From Pycnopodia helianthoides (taxonomy: Eukaryota; Echinodermata; Asteroidea; Forcipulatida; Asteriidae), in NCBI GenBank assembly GCA_032158295.1, contig CM063249.1, forward strand, positions 9,749,195 through 9,813,194: a stretch of 64,000 bases of DNA, given 5' to 3'. Position numbers and translations under genes: made by a program. The notes under the pieces were generated by a model. It was not told the origin of the DNA, did not search any database, and saw only the letters and a program-made list of their open reading frames with translations. Below, piece by piece: positions 1 to 10,982 of the stretch (position 1 is its first letter; every line of letters starts with the position of its first letter).

Positions 1-215
1 GCATCCCCTGTCAGAATTTGTTGTGAAAGTATAATACTTGGTTTTTACCCTAACACCGATGTATGTAAGGCACTGTTTACTCAGTACTTTCCTGAGTTCT
101 GTGAAAAAAGGTTCACAGGCATCATACTCGGTTGGGATTCAGACACATGACCTTTGCCATTCTAGAGCAGATGTCTTACCAACTAGACCACCGAGACGTA
201 TCCATGTATCATATT
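1..215 (-). repeat. tRNA-derived SINE fragment
   Basis: Read on the minus strand, 172-189 resembles a pol III A box (TGGTCTAGTTGGTAAGAC). A weaker B-box-like stretch lies at 133-151, followed by a non-tRNA body running to the window edge. No cloverleaf with a paired acceptor stem can be drawn, so this is a SINE head rather than a tRNA gene. It lies in an intron upstream of the first RIMBP exon seen here. Confidence 0.5.
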
Positions 216-640
216 CGCAGTGTTTGTCATTGTGACAAGGGAATGTGGTTGGCGAATATATTCAGGGTGACCAAAAGGAGCCATTTTGACGATTGCGTCA
301 TTAAAAATGTGGGTGGTGGGGGGAGACCGCGAGGATATTTTTTCAGATCCTCTTCTGAGCATTACCATGTTACTTGAAGCGCTAGTTGACTTGTACTAAA
401 AAAAAGACCAATTCAAACCAATCTTTGTGACAATGCAAGGACATCAAACACTGTTTTTGAGATCCAGTACTGTTTTGAGATCCAGTATTGCAATCTTACT
501 TTTGTGTTTTTCTCAGAGTGTTTATAAGCATTCGAAGGGATAACTGATTTTGGTATGCAATCACCAGATGATAAACAGAGTACAAATAAACAGAAATATC
601 AAGTCAAGTACTTTGACAGGATTTTGTTAATTTATTGCAG

Positions 641-826
641 CACTCGCATGGATCTAATATGTACCATGGTGCTGAGGAAGACGTGGACAGTTCATCACAT
701 AGCTCCAGATCTGATGAACATGTTGCTGCTAACCAGGCAGCGACGGCAACCACACACAAGCCACCAGCTGCAGCTAGCAGCGGGAAGACCGCTGAGCAAA
801 GTGATGATAAAGAAGACACGTCAAAG
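641..826 (+). CDS. RIMBP2: RIMBP exon a: Ser/Ala-rich linker
   Basis: 62 codons, phase 0 at both ends, bounded by TTTATTGCAG and a GTAGTC donor. The content is low-complexity Ser, Asp, His, Ala and Thr with no domain. Assignment rests on phase continuity with the following exon. Confidence 0.65.
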
Positions 827-3800
827 GTAGTCTAAACAAATGTGTTTATTTCTGCTTGTCTGATTTACCTATTTTACGGAAAAGTTCATTCATTCAAAGG
901 GCTTGAATTATTCTCAATTAAAACATTCTCAATGGGAACAATACTTATTGAAACATTTTGGGGAGAATTCCCAATTGGACAATTCTTTAAAAACTTGCAT
1001 TTTGACTCGCATGGATTAAGTGCCATACAAGCGCCCTACAAGCTCTCGAAAAATTTTAACAAGCGTGCGTGCAAAGCAATCTCTTTGGGGAGCCAATAAG
1101 CATTGTCTACCAGTACATCCCCTCAATGGGTTGGTGACGAGAGGTATCGATATGGCGCACTGTCAATGATAGTGAGGCTGGGTCTAAATATATATGTTTT
1201 CTTCTTTTGCAGAAGGTTGATCCAAGGGTGTCTAGAGACGACTACACATCAGAAAGTGAGCGATCAGAGTTGTCTGACATCGCTGAGGAGGCCGAGGAGG
1301 AACTGTCGGACTTCGCCGATGGTAGCTTACCAGGATTCAGTGATAACAGCGAATCTAAATCACTCAAGAGGAGCAGACGAAGGGAAGACGAGGAGAAGAA
1401 AAAGGTACAAGAAACACTCAAGGTGAGTGGATGAAATATCAGTGGAATGATGGCACCAACCAATAGGAGGCTATGTTATATTGAGTTTTTGAATATTAAC
1501 AAAATTAGCATATGCAGGCAAAGGACAAGAAAGTGTTTAGTGGGTATTAATATATTGAATGGTTGGCGTGTTATGGCCGAGGGGTTTAGTGCATCGGACT
1601 CAAGTTCTTGTGGCTGAGTCATCAGGGTGTAGGTTCGAATCCCTGTCATGACACTTGTGTTCTTGAACAAGACACCTAACTATAATTGCTTTTCTTCACC
1701 CAGGGGTATAAATGGGTACCTGTGAGGGCAGAGATGGTTCTTGTGATTGGTTTAGCTTGGTGCGCCACATATTTGGCAGAACAGGCAGTATACTCCCCAG
1801 GAAGCTGAGATGGTTTAAGGAATGCAATAAATGGCCCAGTGACAAGGGGTAATAATGTTGGAGCGCCATGAGCATCACTGAGTGACGGAGTTGAGCGATT
1901 TATAAGAAGCCACTATTGTTATAAAAAAATTATTATTTTGGATCAAGAAATACATTGCTATAAATTCTGATAAAGAGTTTTGTTTCTTATCTGTATCAAG
2001 TTCAATGCAAAACCAGAGATGGAGTTAGACACAGATCCGGAGCTGGAATCACTAAACCGATCGGATAAGTGTCTACCAATCCAGGTCATCCGGCAACAAT
2101 GTGACTATGAACGAGAGACGGAGCAGTCCCCTCACAATCAAGTTGTAGAACCGATTCCAATCAAACAGAGCAGGAAAGAGGGCAAAGCTGTACCACACAT
2201 TGGTGAGCGGAATGATTCAGTCTACAATCATGGGAACATGACATCAGTTTAAATGTTACACCAACTAAATTGAAACCTGTCACGTTCACTTCATGCAATA
2301 CCTGTACTGGATACTGATAGTCCTAGAGTGTTACTTAATGGGATAATACCTGGTTTTGCCCTTAAACGGGGACTGTTGTCTTGATCATTGGAGGCTGTGG
2401 CTGTACATGGAAATATGAACTCTAAGCCAGTTACTGCAGACACGCGCACCCTGGCCGTCACATCATAAAGGGTGCCGTCATTATTATACTGTGATGTGAC
2501 AGCCAATGTGTGCCTGTACAGTAACAGGGTTAGAGTTCATAACTCCATGCAGAGCTGCAGGTCTGATGTGATGATGACAACAGTCCCCATTGAATGTTTT
2601 CAGTGACTAGCCAGCAGAACCAGTTAGCTTGTCATTTCACTAGTCCCCCAGCTTTTTCACAAATAGTAATTCATATTAAAATGTAGGTGTTTGTCAACAC
2701 TAGCCAGCAAGACCACTTGAAGAGAATTGTGACTGGTCGTCAGGTGTTTTAAGTAGCATTTAACCAGTGGACCACAGTTAAGGAGGAACACTGAATACAG
2801 TATTGGTTTGTGGAAGATTAAATTCACTTCCATCCTAGTTTTCGGTCATTACCATCCTGTGAAAATTTCATCAAATAAGATGGTTCAGTTTGAATAGTGG
2901 AAAGCCAAGAGAAGTCCAGGATTTTATGCATGCACAAGCAGCATTGGTTTTTGTCATCAAATGAAGTTTTTATCTTTAAATGCACTTTGTTTTTGATGGA
3001 TTGATTAAGCCTTAAACTATGAGCTTTATTGTAGGCAAGATATCACAACTTTTGTTCGATATAATCCAATCCCGTCATTTTCTCTTATGGCAGAAATCAC
3101 GCAAGATGAAGCTCGCAAAGCTGCCAGTCAGGAGAAACGTTCTGAACCTTCTGGTCAATCATCGCTCCATCAACAGCAACCAGGACAGGACCTCAAGTCA
3201 CAATCCAATGATCCCCACGGACCATCCCACCAGCAGCGTAAAAGCAGTCTCGGAGACGACCGCCAAGTTGCCCTCAAACTCGCAAACTATAAAGACTATG
3301 ATGCCAAGTCTAATAACGACAGACAACGAAAGCTGTCCGTGGATTCCAGGACAGAGGAAACGGGAACCTATGAAGAGGAGGAAGATTATTCAGTGAGTGA
3401 GGGGCCGGAGGAACTATTTGATGACAGTGTGATTCGGTTTTTTGTAGCGTTATATGATTACGATCCGACGGCAATGTCTCCTAATGACGACGCAGCTGAT
3501 GAAGAATTGACATTCAAGGAGGGAGACATCATCAAGGTTGGTGGATAAATTGTGACCTGAGCTTAGCAAATGAGAGTAAAGTCTACTTTTTTCAAACTTA
3601 AATTTTGTTGTTTTTGACTTCAATAGGAAAGTTTGAATTTAATTTAGTAAGGTCACCTGTAAAATAATGTTATGTAATGGAGGACCCACATGGGGTGCAG
3701 CCTCACGTGGGAGAAGATTTGTCTCTCCTTTGTGGACACGCTGAAACGGGACACCGGCTTGCATGCTGGAACCGGGTCATCTGGACCGGATCATCTGACT

Positions 3801-6800
3801 AAGATCACTGGGCAGACTCGAGATGCCGTATGGCCCCGACTTGATTGAATTGTACTCGAGGCCAATCTTGAATGAATGGCTGCTCTTACTGCATTCCCCA
3901 TTGACCCCTTGCACACCTGGTACTGTCTGCCACACTCGCTAAAGTTGGATGTAAAAAGTATGGTAAGCGTGTAACTGCAGCGTCACCTAAAAAGCGCACT
4001 ACACTTGATAACACACAGGGACATTGACTCCCAAAATGGCGCAACCAAGATTATTGTGATTATGGGTCAATAGAAAGTTCCCAATAGACGCCATCTTTAT
4101 GGGCAAATTGCATTTTGACTTTATTAACACAGCAAATTCGCTTATTTCTTATATAAGGATGATAACAAAATGTTACAACCTCGTAATTGCTATGACTGTC
4201 TTGTCGGCAGGTATATGGTGATAAAGATGCAGATGGTTTTTACATGGGTGACCTTAACAGCCAGCGAGGTTTTGTTCCATACAATATGGTTGAGGAGGTA
4301 GATGGACCAGAACAAACACCGTTGAACCCACCTAAGAGGGCTAGTACAGCGGGAGCATCCATGCAAAGCGACTCACCGGATAGAGTTGGATATAGTAGCA
4401 GTTTGAACACAACCTCCAGTAGTCCAGGTTAGTACTGGAAGAATGTGTTCTATTGCACCCGAGTCTCAAATCCAATATTTGTTATGAATGTTGAGATGAT
4501 TTTGAAAGAAATTTAACAATATAATGAATAGGCATATATTACGTGTTTTTTTATTTATGGTGACTACGAACGAGCGAACGAACAAGATGCTTTTAACCAT
4601 TGTATCAAAGCACCTTACACTATTGCTTCCGATGTTCATTGGGTCTTTTAATTCTTGAAACTATCAACTCCTTTGGAATATGCAGCACCGGCAGGCAAAT
4701 TGGCACACAGGTTACTAATCATTCACATCGACAATCTCTACCCTCACAGGTACCACTTGATGGTGATGAGAAGCAATTGTTGTTAAGTGTCTTGCTCAAG
4801 AACACAAGTATCACAACTGCGATTCGAAGCCACACGTTAATGACTCGGTCATCAGGACTTGAGTTTGATGCTCTGGCCCGCTAGGCCATGAGACGCTACA
4901 ACTTAAACATGATTTCAAGATGATGCTGTCATTTTATAAATCTTTTGTGTTTTTGATTTTATTTTGTAAGTTATTTTGACCCAATTTGATTTTGTTTTTT
5001 CTCGTTCAGTACATCTGTTCAGCAGCCCCATCAACAGTCAGCTGAATGTAGCGCCCGATGCAAGACGTCAACGAATGAGGACGCTGTTTGACTACAACCC
5101 GCAGGAACTGTCACCTAATCCAGATGCAGAGGCAGAGCTTTCTTTCCGTCAGGGTGAACTCATCGTCGTCTATGGAGAAATGGACAATGATGGATTCTAT
5201 GTGGTGAGTTAGCATGCCTGAAATGACTTGATTACTATTGTAGTCCATTGTTCAAGCACCAATTATATGGCGCTAGGTACAGCTTCTTTGTACACTTTTA
5301 GTGACCATTCTCTGCTAACTGGATTAACACAGAACTACTCTGCTAGCTGAGTATAGCAGGGAAAACATTATCATGGCTGAGCGGTTAAGTGTTCTTGGGT
5401 CGATTTCACAAAACTCTTCCTAACTTAGGATTAGTTCTAGGCCATGCTATAAGATAGGACTTGTCTTAACTGGTCTTAACTTAAGACTAGTCCTATCTCT
5501 TAGCATTGCCTGGGACAAGTCCTAAGTTAGGAAGAGTTTTGTGAAATCGACCCCTGGACTCAAGCTCTGGTGTTTCTGATCGTCTGAGTGTGGGTTCAAG
5601 TCCAGGTCTTGACACTTTAGTCCTTAAGCAAGACACTGAACCACAATTGCTTGTCCTTTGGATGGGACGTAAAGCCGTAGGTCTCGTGTGTTGTGTAATG
5701 CACATAAATGAACCCAGTTAAACTTATCACTAAGAGAAGGGGTTTGCCCTGGTGTTTCTGGCATAGTTGGCAGCAGATTGTGATGCACCACCCTGCAAAA
5801 CCCTTACAAGTTGCTATTCAAATGGGTCTCACAATTCAAAAACTTGGCTTGTTTGTCTTAAAACATGATGAGTGCTTTGAATCCTGTGGCAAAGGCGCTA
5901 TATAAATGACTATTTTTATTGTTATTTTTATTATTACAAGAAGTACACACAGGCACAAGTATAATTTCCTTACAGTTACTCTTATGAAAGGTAAACCAAT
6001 TTTGGAATTAGTTAGTTTAAAAGTCAATCTATCCTGACCATCAGGGTGAACTCCATGGCGAGAGGGGTCTGGTGCCGTCGAATTTCCTAGAAGTTGCTGT
6101 AGAAACACCTCGACCCGAGTCTGCACCCAGTCCACAACAGTATAGCAGCCCAGCCCGCGAGCCATATAGCCCCTCCCATCAATCTTTCAGCCACTCCCCT
6201 GGGCGTGATAGTAGAGGGAGCCGGGGAAGCAGGGGGAGCTACTCATCAGTCAGATCGGATGATAGACAAACGCAGGTAAGGGTAGGACAGGAATTGTAAC
6301 ACTTCACATACACATGGGCCTATCCACGGTAAGACATCCCATAATTTCTCGAAAAGAGAACAAAAACAAAAACCTGAGAAGGTTTGTTGTCTTTAGTTTG
6401 ATAAGTCAGGGTTTCATTATGACAACGGTATTCTCAAGACGAGCAGAAGGCGAGCAGATTACACGGTTTGAAACGTAGAGACCACACCGGCTCTTTTCAG
6501 AGCCAACACTCCCACAAAAGAGATCTAATACATGGTCGTACCCGCAAGTTTACTATTTATTTATAGTTACTTCTTGATATTCTCAACGAAAACAAAAAGT
6601 TCTTTGGAAGTTCCAAAAAATTCTGAAAAATAATACCTCGGTATAAGTAAAACAGGGGTATGGTAGAGGTAGAGGTATAGTAAAACATTTTTTGTTAACA
6701 CTGACGTGAAGTAGTTAACAAATACAAAGAAACACACCTTATCTTCCTTGCAATTTGACCCCAAGATGGTAGCTAGGATAGCTAAATGATATTTATGCAA

Positions 6801-9800
6801 GGGACACAGGATGTAGTTATGCAGGGAGTCACTGATAATAACACTTACAGATGGTGGTGGATGAACTTAATATGAATTTCTTTTTAAACGGGTGGTGTTT
6901 CTGTTGCTTTAAAAAGCACAAATTCACCCTATTGTAAATAGTATTCATTTCATATTCATATCTGTTTTTAGCTCTATGTAGGACTCTTCCTCTGTGCTGT
7001 ACACAGATAAAGAGTCTAGATATGAGGGAGGCAAACATTCAGAACCCCATAATTCAAATCTTGCTCTAAGAAGCTACTATTCCTCATCAATCTGTCATTT
7101 TTATGAAATAATTCATCTCTCAACACTAAACATTTCTGCAAACTTTAAACACAGTTCATCTCGCAAACCTATTACGCATGTTTTAACACCACATATGAAG
7201 TGCGGACCTGAGAATAAAAGAGGTTTTTTTACAGTGTGGAAGAATAGGATTTTCCTTAAAGGCCCTGTACACTATTGGTAAGATCGAAAAACACAATGCT
7301 CACAGATTCACACATAACTTACACGATTTAAAGTAAGTAATGGTAGAAAGGGTTCCTTAAAGTATTTCTGCCTAAAATGCTATCGTTTCTGAGAAACGAG
7401 TAAAACAATAGTAATTATCGTGCGCGATAATTTGAAAAAACAGAAAACACATAAGATCTCTTTTCACTATTTTCTCGTGACCTCGATGACCAATTGAGCT
7501 CAAACTTTCATAGGTTTGTTTGTTCATGCATATGTTTAATCACACAAAATGTTGACATTGATTTTGAGCTGTTACCAAAAGTGTACAATACCTTTAAGTG
7601 TACAGAACAAAGGAATGTCCACAGAGTGACTGCAACACAGAGCTGTGTGTGTTTGCGTGGGCGCCGATATCGCATACTACAGTACACTCTCAATTGAAAT
7701 GAATGTCCTGTGCCTAACAAGGTAGTACGCGTGACAGGCATGGTCGACAGAACAAACCAAACAGAAACTTTTTAAACATTGAGAGCTGAATTATTTCATG
7801 AAAATTATGGATTTATAAAGAATACCTGTTGTCCAAAACCCACCGCTAACAAATGTATGCTGCCATGAAACGTTTATCTAGTGAGATTAGTAGCTTCTTA
7901 CAGGTAAGATTTGAACTATAGAGCTCTGAAAACTTTTCGCCCTAGAAACAGACCCTTATATCCAAGACGTCACTGTAGGTATTGATTCAAAAGTGAAAGG
8001 CTTACAGGGCTAATTTGTTTGATTACATTTTAATAATGACATATTCCAGGTCGGAATTTCATCTTTAAGAGGGCAAGGCCATTTTAATTTCTATTTGAAA
8101 ATCTTAAAGTCTATGGGAAACTTTTGATGGGGTACCAAGGCCACGACCAGGGGCAACAGATGCCATGGCCTCCTTGTAATTCCAGGCCTGATATTCTCAA
8201 TCATAAACAATGTCCATCCACCATGAGTATGTTGATATTCCAGCCCTGTGTAGTTGAGGCGTCATCAACTGTATTCCTTTTTTTTATTTCTGTGTCTTTC
8301 ATTCATGCACGTTCTGCATGTTTCATCCATTGCTATGTCTTTTTTGTTTTGCATTTTTTTTATTGTTTATTTTTTTTGCCTTCATTCCGCTCTCATTGTC
8401 ATCATGGCGATGTAGTCACCAAGGAGAAGTAGTGGGTAAGATGGAGAGATTTCACTTAGTGGTTTTTCCAGTTACCAGCCGATCTTTCACGTCATAATGT
8501 GCATATGCTGACTGGTATTCAGAAGTCTCTGCTAAGCAGCTTTAATATGAAATAAGCTGAAAACCTGGATTTTTTAGCAAGTCTTTACATGTGATTTGAT
8601 TCCACCAAGTTAGCAAAATATGTAAGCAATTTATCAAGCTTAAAGGAAATTTATTAAGCTCGACAGGTTTTTTTAATACTACATGGCACAAAACATTGAA
8701 TATTTTCGCCGCTTTCAGTGGGAAAATACCAAAATCAGTTTTGAAGACAACTTAAAAAAACATCTGTATTAAATAATAACAACATTTGAGCTCAATTTAA
8801 AAAATAAAGACCTTGACTTGGTAATCATGAAAAAAAGTCTTCTTCAATCCAAACCTGTGATTAAAATTATTGAATTACTGATTATTTTGCTACAGATTTG
8901 TTGGAGGAGGTCACATGTCCCAACTAATCAACTGTTTAAAACAAATAAATCGGCCATTTTAATCAAGCCCTGGTTTTATTTGGATCCTCCAGTTGTCTTA
9001 TTTCTGGTTGGTTTATTTGTATTGATGTTTGATTTATTTTGCTGTGGTTTAACATTATAACTTAAAAGGTGTTTTTCTTACTAACAGTTGGAGAATGTGA
9101 AAATCATTTGTGAACAAATTTTTGTAAATGCGGTCAAGAACACACTGTAGATAGTCACTGATACAAATATTTGAAATGCTTTTTTGTTTTAGCTAAAAAC
9201 ACCTACATATTTTCAGCAAACCTCTTGAATCATTCCAGCAAAAGTTGGGTGCATCCGAACTTGAGCAAACTGTTTGCTTAGATTTATTGACACATCAGTT
9301 TATAAGTTTCCTGCTGTACTTGTTTTCATGGCACTATGGTCAGCTCTTATAAAAAAGCTATGAGATTGCCCTGTGTTAGCTTTACCTAACAAGCTTCAAA
9401 GCCAATATTCTGCCAAGCTCATTAACAAATGCTTACAGATTTAGCAAAAATCATTGCTTTTGGGGTGTGTGTTTGTGGACGGCGGTAGCCGTGGAACAAT
9501 TTGCTGCTTGCTATAAGGTGCTTTGGGTTTGATCACCGATTTTCTCATTTGAATTGAATGTTTATAAACGGCAATTTTGTAATTTAATCATATTTAAGTG
9601 CAGACAGTGTTGACCCCGTGGGCCAACGCCACGCTTGTCATTTTGGGAGTCAAATTGCTTGTAAACATTTTGGTAAGCATGTAAACGCCACATCACCTGA
9701 AATGCGCATCACACTGTATAACCATGGTATAACACGCAGGGGCATTGACTCCCAAAATGGCAGAACCATGTGATGATGACGTTATGTGAATTGGGTCAAT

Positions 9801-10209
9801 AGAAACCACTCCAACAGATGGTTTGTATTTTAGAATAAAAGTATTTAAGTGGTGTCTGTGAGTTACACGTGTGGTTTCTTGAAGTGAAGCAAAAAGTTCA
9901 TCTCAGAAAAACAACATTTAATTTGTTGTTTAAAACCATGTTTTGTTCCCGTTTTCCCCCATGAATATTTGAACAGCAGTTTAGCTGACAATTATTTGTC
10001 ATTGTTTTCCTCAGCTCCAGACAAGACACCAGGAAAATGGAGAGGCACATGTGAAAGGTCGTGACGTAAGGTCAAACTCAGATGCAGCTGACCAATCAGG
10101 GGACAGCATGGGTACGCCAGAGCACATCAAGAAGAAAAAGGGACTACTCTCCAAGGGGAAGGCACTCTTTAAGAAACTTGGTGGGGACAGCAAACAGAAA
10201 CATAAATGA
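641..10209 (+). CDS. RIMBP2: RIM-binding protein (RIMBP), C-terminal half, 8 exons
   Basis: This is the 3' part of a presynaptic active-zone scaffold. In this family the second and third SH3 domains bind proline-rich motifs in RIM proteins and voltage-gated calcium channels, tethering channels near release sites. Exons are 641-826, 1213-1422, 2001-2202, 3094-3536, 4211-4427, 5010-5203, 6045-6275 and 10015-10209. All junctions are GT/AG with matching phase and give about 625 residues. Order: Ser/Asp/Glu-rich linker with the motif ERSELSDIAEEAEEEL (like ERSDLSDI in vertebrate RIMBP2), SH3-II with ALYDYDP, SH3-III with TLFDYNP, an Arg/Ser/Pro tail, and a Lys-rich end GLLSKGKALFKKLG before TGA. 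The first SH3, the fibronectin III repeats and the promoter are outside the window. Invertebrates usually have one RIMBP gene, so the vertebrate symbol marks the family only. Family assignment is near certain; the outer edges of exons 1-3 are less so. Confidence 0.9.
1213..1422 (+). CDS. RIMBP2: RIMBP exon b: acidic ERSELSDI linker
   Basis: 70 codons, phase 0 to 0, with acceptor TTCTTTTGCAG and donor GTGAGT. It encodes SESERSELSDIAEEAEEELS, matching the conserved acidic stretch N-terminal to SH3-II in RIM-BPs, and ends in a Lys/Arg/Glu-rich segment. A GTACAA donor after 1404 would drop six codons in frame. Confidence 0.8.
1562..1905 (+). repeat. SINE with Leu-like tRNA head (intronic)
   Basis: A tRNA-like head starts near 1572 (ATGGCCGAGGGGTTTAGTGC). 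It has CAA at the anticodon position, a long variable arm, and a B box GGTTCGAATCC at 1633-1643. The body contains TTCTTGAACAAGACACC and the 3' end is AT-rich. Related copies lie at 4680-4895 (minus) and 5371-5935 (plus), all in RIMBP introns. Confidence 0.7.
2001..2202 (+). CDS. RIMBP2: RIMBP exon c: linker
   Basis: 67 codons plus one base (phase 0 to 1), following TTATCTGTATCAAG and ending at GTGAGC. The linker is acidic/polar with the motif MELDTDPELESLNRS. Both neighbouring exons fit its phases. The acceptor ends AAG rather than CAG, so the left edge is the least certain part. Confidence 0.65.
2203..3093 (+). other. RIMBP intron, no recognised element
   Basis: An 891-base intron between exons c and d. 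I see no ORF with coding character and no clear tandem or inverted repeat. The 3' end is a pyrimidine-rich tract before TTATGGCAG. Confidence 0.5.
3094..3536 (+). CDS. RIMBP2: RIMBP exon d: linker and first half of SH3-II
   Basis: 443 bases, entering in phase 1 (the first codon is completed from 2202) and leaving in phase 0 after ELTFKEGDIIK. Residues before 3435 are a polar Gln/Ser/Lys linker ending in Glu-rich sequence. From 3435 the SH3 begins, with FFVALYDYDP and the acidic RT loop. The donor GTTGGT is weak, but the split IIK|VYGD gives an intact SH3. Confidence 0.92.
3899..4072 (+). repeat. Miniature element, family G copy 1 (intronic)
   Basis: Begins ATTGACCCCTTGCAC and ends ATGGGTCAATAG, with the internal block TTGACTCCCAAAATGG. 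The same landmarks occur at 9608-9802 and, inverted, at 15250-15599. Confidence 0.55.
4211..4427 (+). CDS. RIMBP2: RIMBP exon e: second half of SH3-II
   Basis: 72 codons plus one base (phase 0 to 1), acceptor TTGTCGGCAG, donor GTTAGT. It completes SH3-II with VYGDKDADGFYMGDL and RGFVPYNMVEEV, the conserved Tyr/Pro ligand-binding residues. A Ser/Thr-rich spacer leads toward SH3-III. Confidence 0.95.
4680..4895 (-). repeat. SINE with Leu-like tRNA head, reverse orientation
   Basis: On the minus strand this shows the same head (CTCATGGCCTAGCGGGCC) and body (TTCTTGAGCAAGACACTTAA) as the SINE at 1562-1905. It is diverged and lies in the intron before the SH3-III exon. Confidence 0.6.
5010..5203 (+). 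CDS. RIMBP2: RIMBP exon f: first part of SH3-III
   Basis: 194 bases, phase 1 to 0, acceptor TTCTCGTTCAG, donor GTGAGT. It encodes a short linker, then RMRTLFDYNPQELSPNPDAE and ELSFRQGELIVVYGEMDNDG. This is the third SH3 of RIM-BPs, with FDY in place of the usual YDY. It breaks after GFYV. Confidence 0.95.
5371..5935 (+). repeat. SINE with Leu-like tRNA head, split by a hairpin element
   Basis: The head starts TCATGGCTGAGCGGTTAAGT, is interrupted at 5397-5553, and resumes with ACTCAAGCTCTGG. The body contains CTTTGGATGGGACGTAAAGC, and the 3' end AAGGCGCTATATAAAT is followed by TTATT repeats. That 3' end resembles the tails of SINEs mobilised by L2/CR1-type LINEs (inference). Confidence 0.7.
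5397..5553. mobile_element. Hairpin MITE nested in the SINE
   Basis: About 157 bases that fold almost end to end. The 5' end is GGGTCGATTTCACAAAACTC and the 3' end is its near-perfect reverse complement, with a second inner pair around AAGACTAGTCCTATCT. It has no coding capacity and sits inside the tRNA head of the SINE at 5371-5935, so it is younger than that SINE. Confidence 0.75.
6045..6275 (+). CDS. RIMBP2: RIMBP exon g: end of SH3-III and Ser/Arg/Pro tail
   Basis: 77 codons, phase 0 to 0, acceptor ACCATCAG, donor GTAAGG. It starts GELHGERGLVPSNFLEVAVE, completing SH3-III. The tail is rich in Pro, Ser, Tyr and Arg with an RGSRGSRGS run and is probably disordered. Confidence 0.95.
7256..7597 (+). 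mobile_element. TTAA-flanked MITE, family A copy 1
   Basis: Flanked by TTAA, with imperfect terminal inverted repeats AGGCCCTGTACACTATTGGT and ACCAAAAGTGTACAATACCT. Near-identical copies lie at 37981-38323 (plus) and 44577-44919 (minus). TTAA target duplication suggests mobilisation by a piggyBac-type transposase (inference). Confidence 0.8.
9608..9802 (+). repeat. Miniature element, family G copy 2 (intronic)
   Basis: Starts near GTTGACCCCGTGGG and ends AATTGGGTCAATAG, with internal TTGACTCCCAAAATGG and an inverted partner CATTTTGGGAGTCAAA. Same family as 3899-4072. Confidence 0.6.
10015..10209 (+). CDS. RIMBP2: RIMBP terminal coding exon: basic C-terminus
   Basis: 64 codons plus TGA, phase 0, acceptor GTTTTCCTCAG. 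The first part is polar; the end reads EHIKKKKGLLSKGKALFKKL and then a short Lys-rich tail. The basic amphipathic end is seen in long RIMBP isoforms and could contact membrane or partner proteins (inference). Confidence 0.9.
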   Translation, partial: LQTRHQENGEAHVKGRDVRSNSDAADQSGDSMGTPEHIKKKKGLLSKGKALFKKLGGDSKQKHK

Positions 10210-10982
10210 ACAACAATGGCAAACATGCTACCTGTGGGACCAATATCATCATCAAGTTGCTAACAGTAACTCTTGCTTTATAACCAGTTTACTAAGTAAT
10301 AAATAACTGGGAGCCAGTTACAAATGTGAGAAAAATTCAGAACCTGCTTCTACCAAAGGAGACATGATAGATTTGTGTGCATGAACAACAGCTCAATAAA
10401 ATGGTCAGGGTTTCTATTTCCAGTAAGTAAAAACAACTGCTCTGTCAGTTGGGACATACATTGCCTACATATTATCGTAACTGTGTTGTGTGGATTATCA
10501 CGGTACCTCCATTTGACTGCCTTCAAGATGAACGGAATGACAGAGCCTATGATATTGCTCAAGAGCAGAGCTTTGGTAAAGGTCTTAAGGGATTGTGTTT
10601 TTAGTAGACGTCAAACGCTTACAGTCCCAATTCTTTTATACCCATTTGCCAAAGTGAAGGAATCGGAAGGACTGGGGCAGGTAGGCCCATATAAGAAGTG
10701 ATTGCCACAGGGTCGGGCATTTCAAGTCCAAACAATTTGATGTGGAGTGACATAGGAGAGGAGGATATTGGAGGATTTAGGCCAAACTGCCTAGTCAGTC
10801 AGGGTATTAGTCCGCTATCAAGGTTACTTTCTGGTGCCTGTACATTGTACATGCAAATCTCTTATAATCTGACTTTAATAACTTCAATCTCTAACACACA
10901 CACATTTGTATTTCATTAAAGAAAAGAAGGTTGCAAAATAATCTTCACCACCATTTTAGTGTTATTACTATTTTTATATAAA
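10210..10982 (+). promoter_or_regulatory. RIMBP 3' UTR with candidate poly(A) signals
   Basis: Sequence after the TGA is non-coding. AATAAA occurs at 10298-10303 and 10395-10400; either could end the transcript. Neuronal 3' UTRs are often longer, so the true end is not fixed. Confidence 0.45.

Larger units (their letters stand above)
6276..10014 (+). other. Long RIMBP intron, mostly featureless
   Basis: A 3.7-kb AT-rich intron. It holds the TTAA-flanked element at 7256-7597 and the family G element at 9608-9802. The rest (6300-7250, 7600-9600) shows no repeat or coding signal that I recognise. Confidence 0.6.

Noticed and set aside
3705..3900. Retroelement remnant (CACGTGGGAGAAGATTTGTC region)
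   Set aside because: It is GC-richer and repeat-like, but I could not tie it to any family or coding block.
8414..8434. 20-base micro-exon in the RIMBP intron
   Set aside because: Acceptor and donor signals exist, but its length would shift the frame between exons g and the terminal exon.
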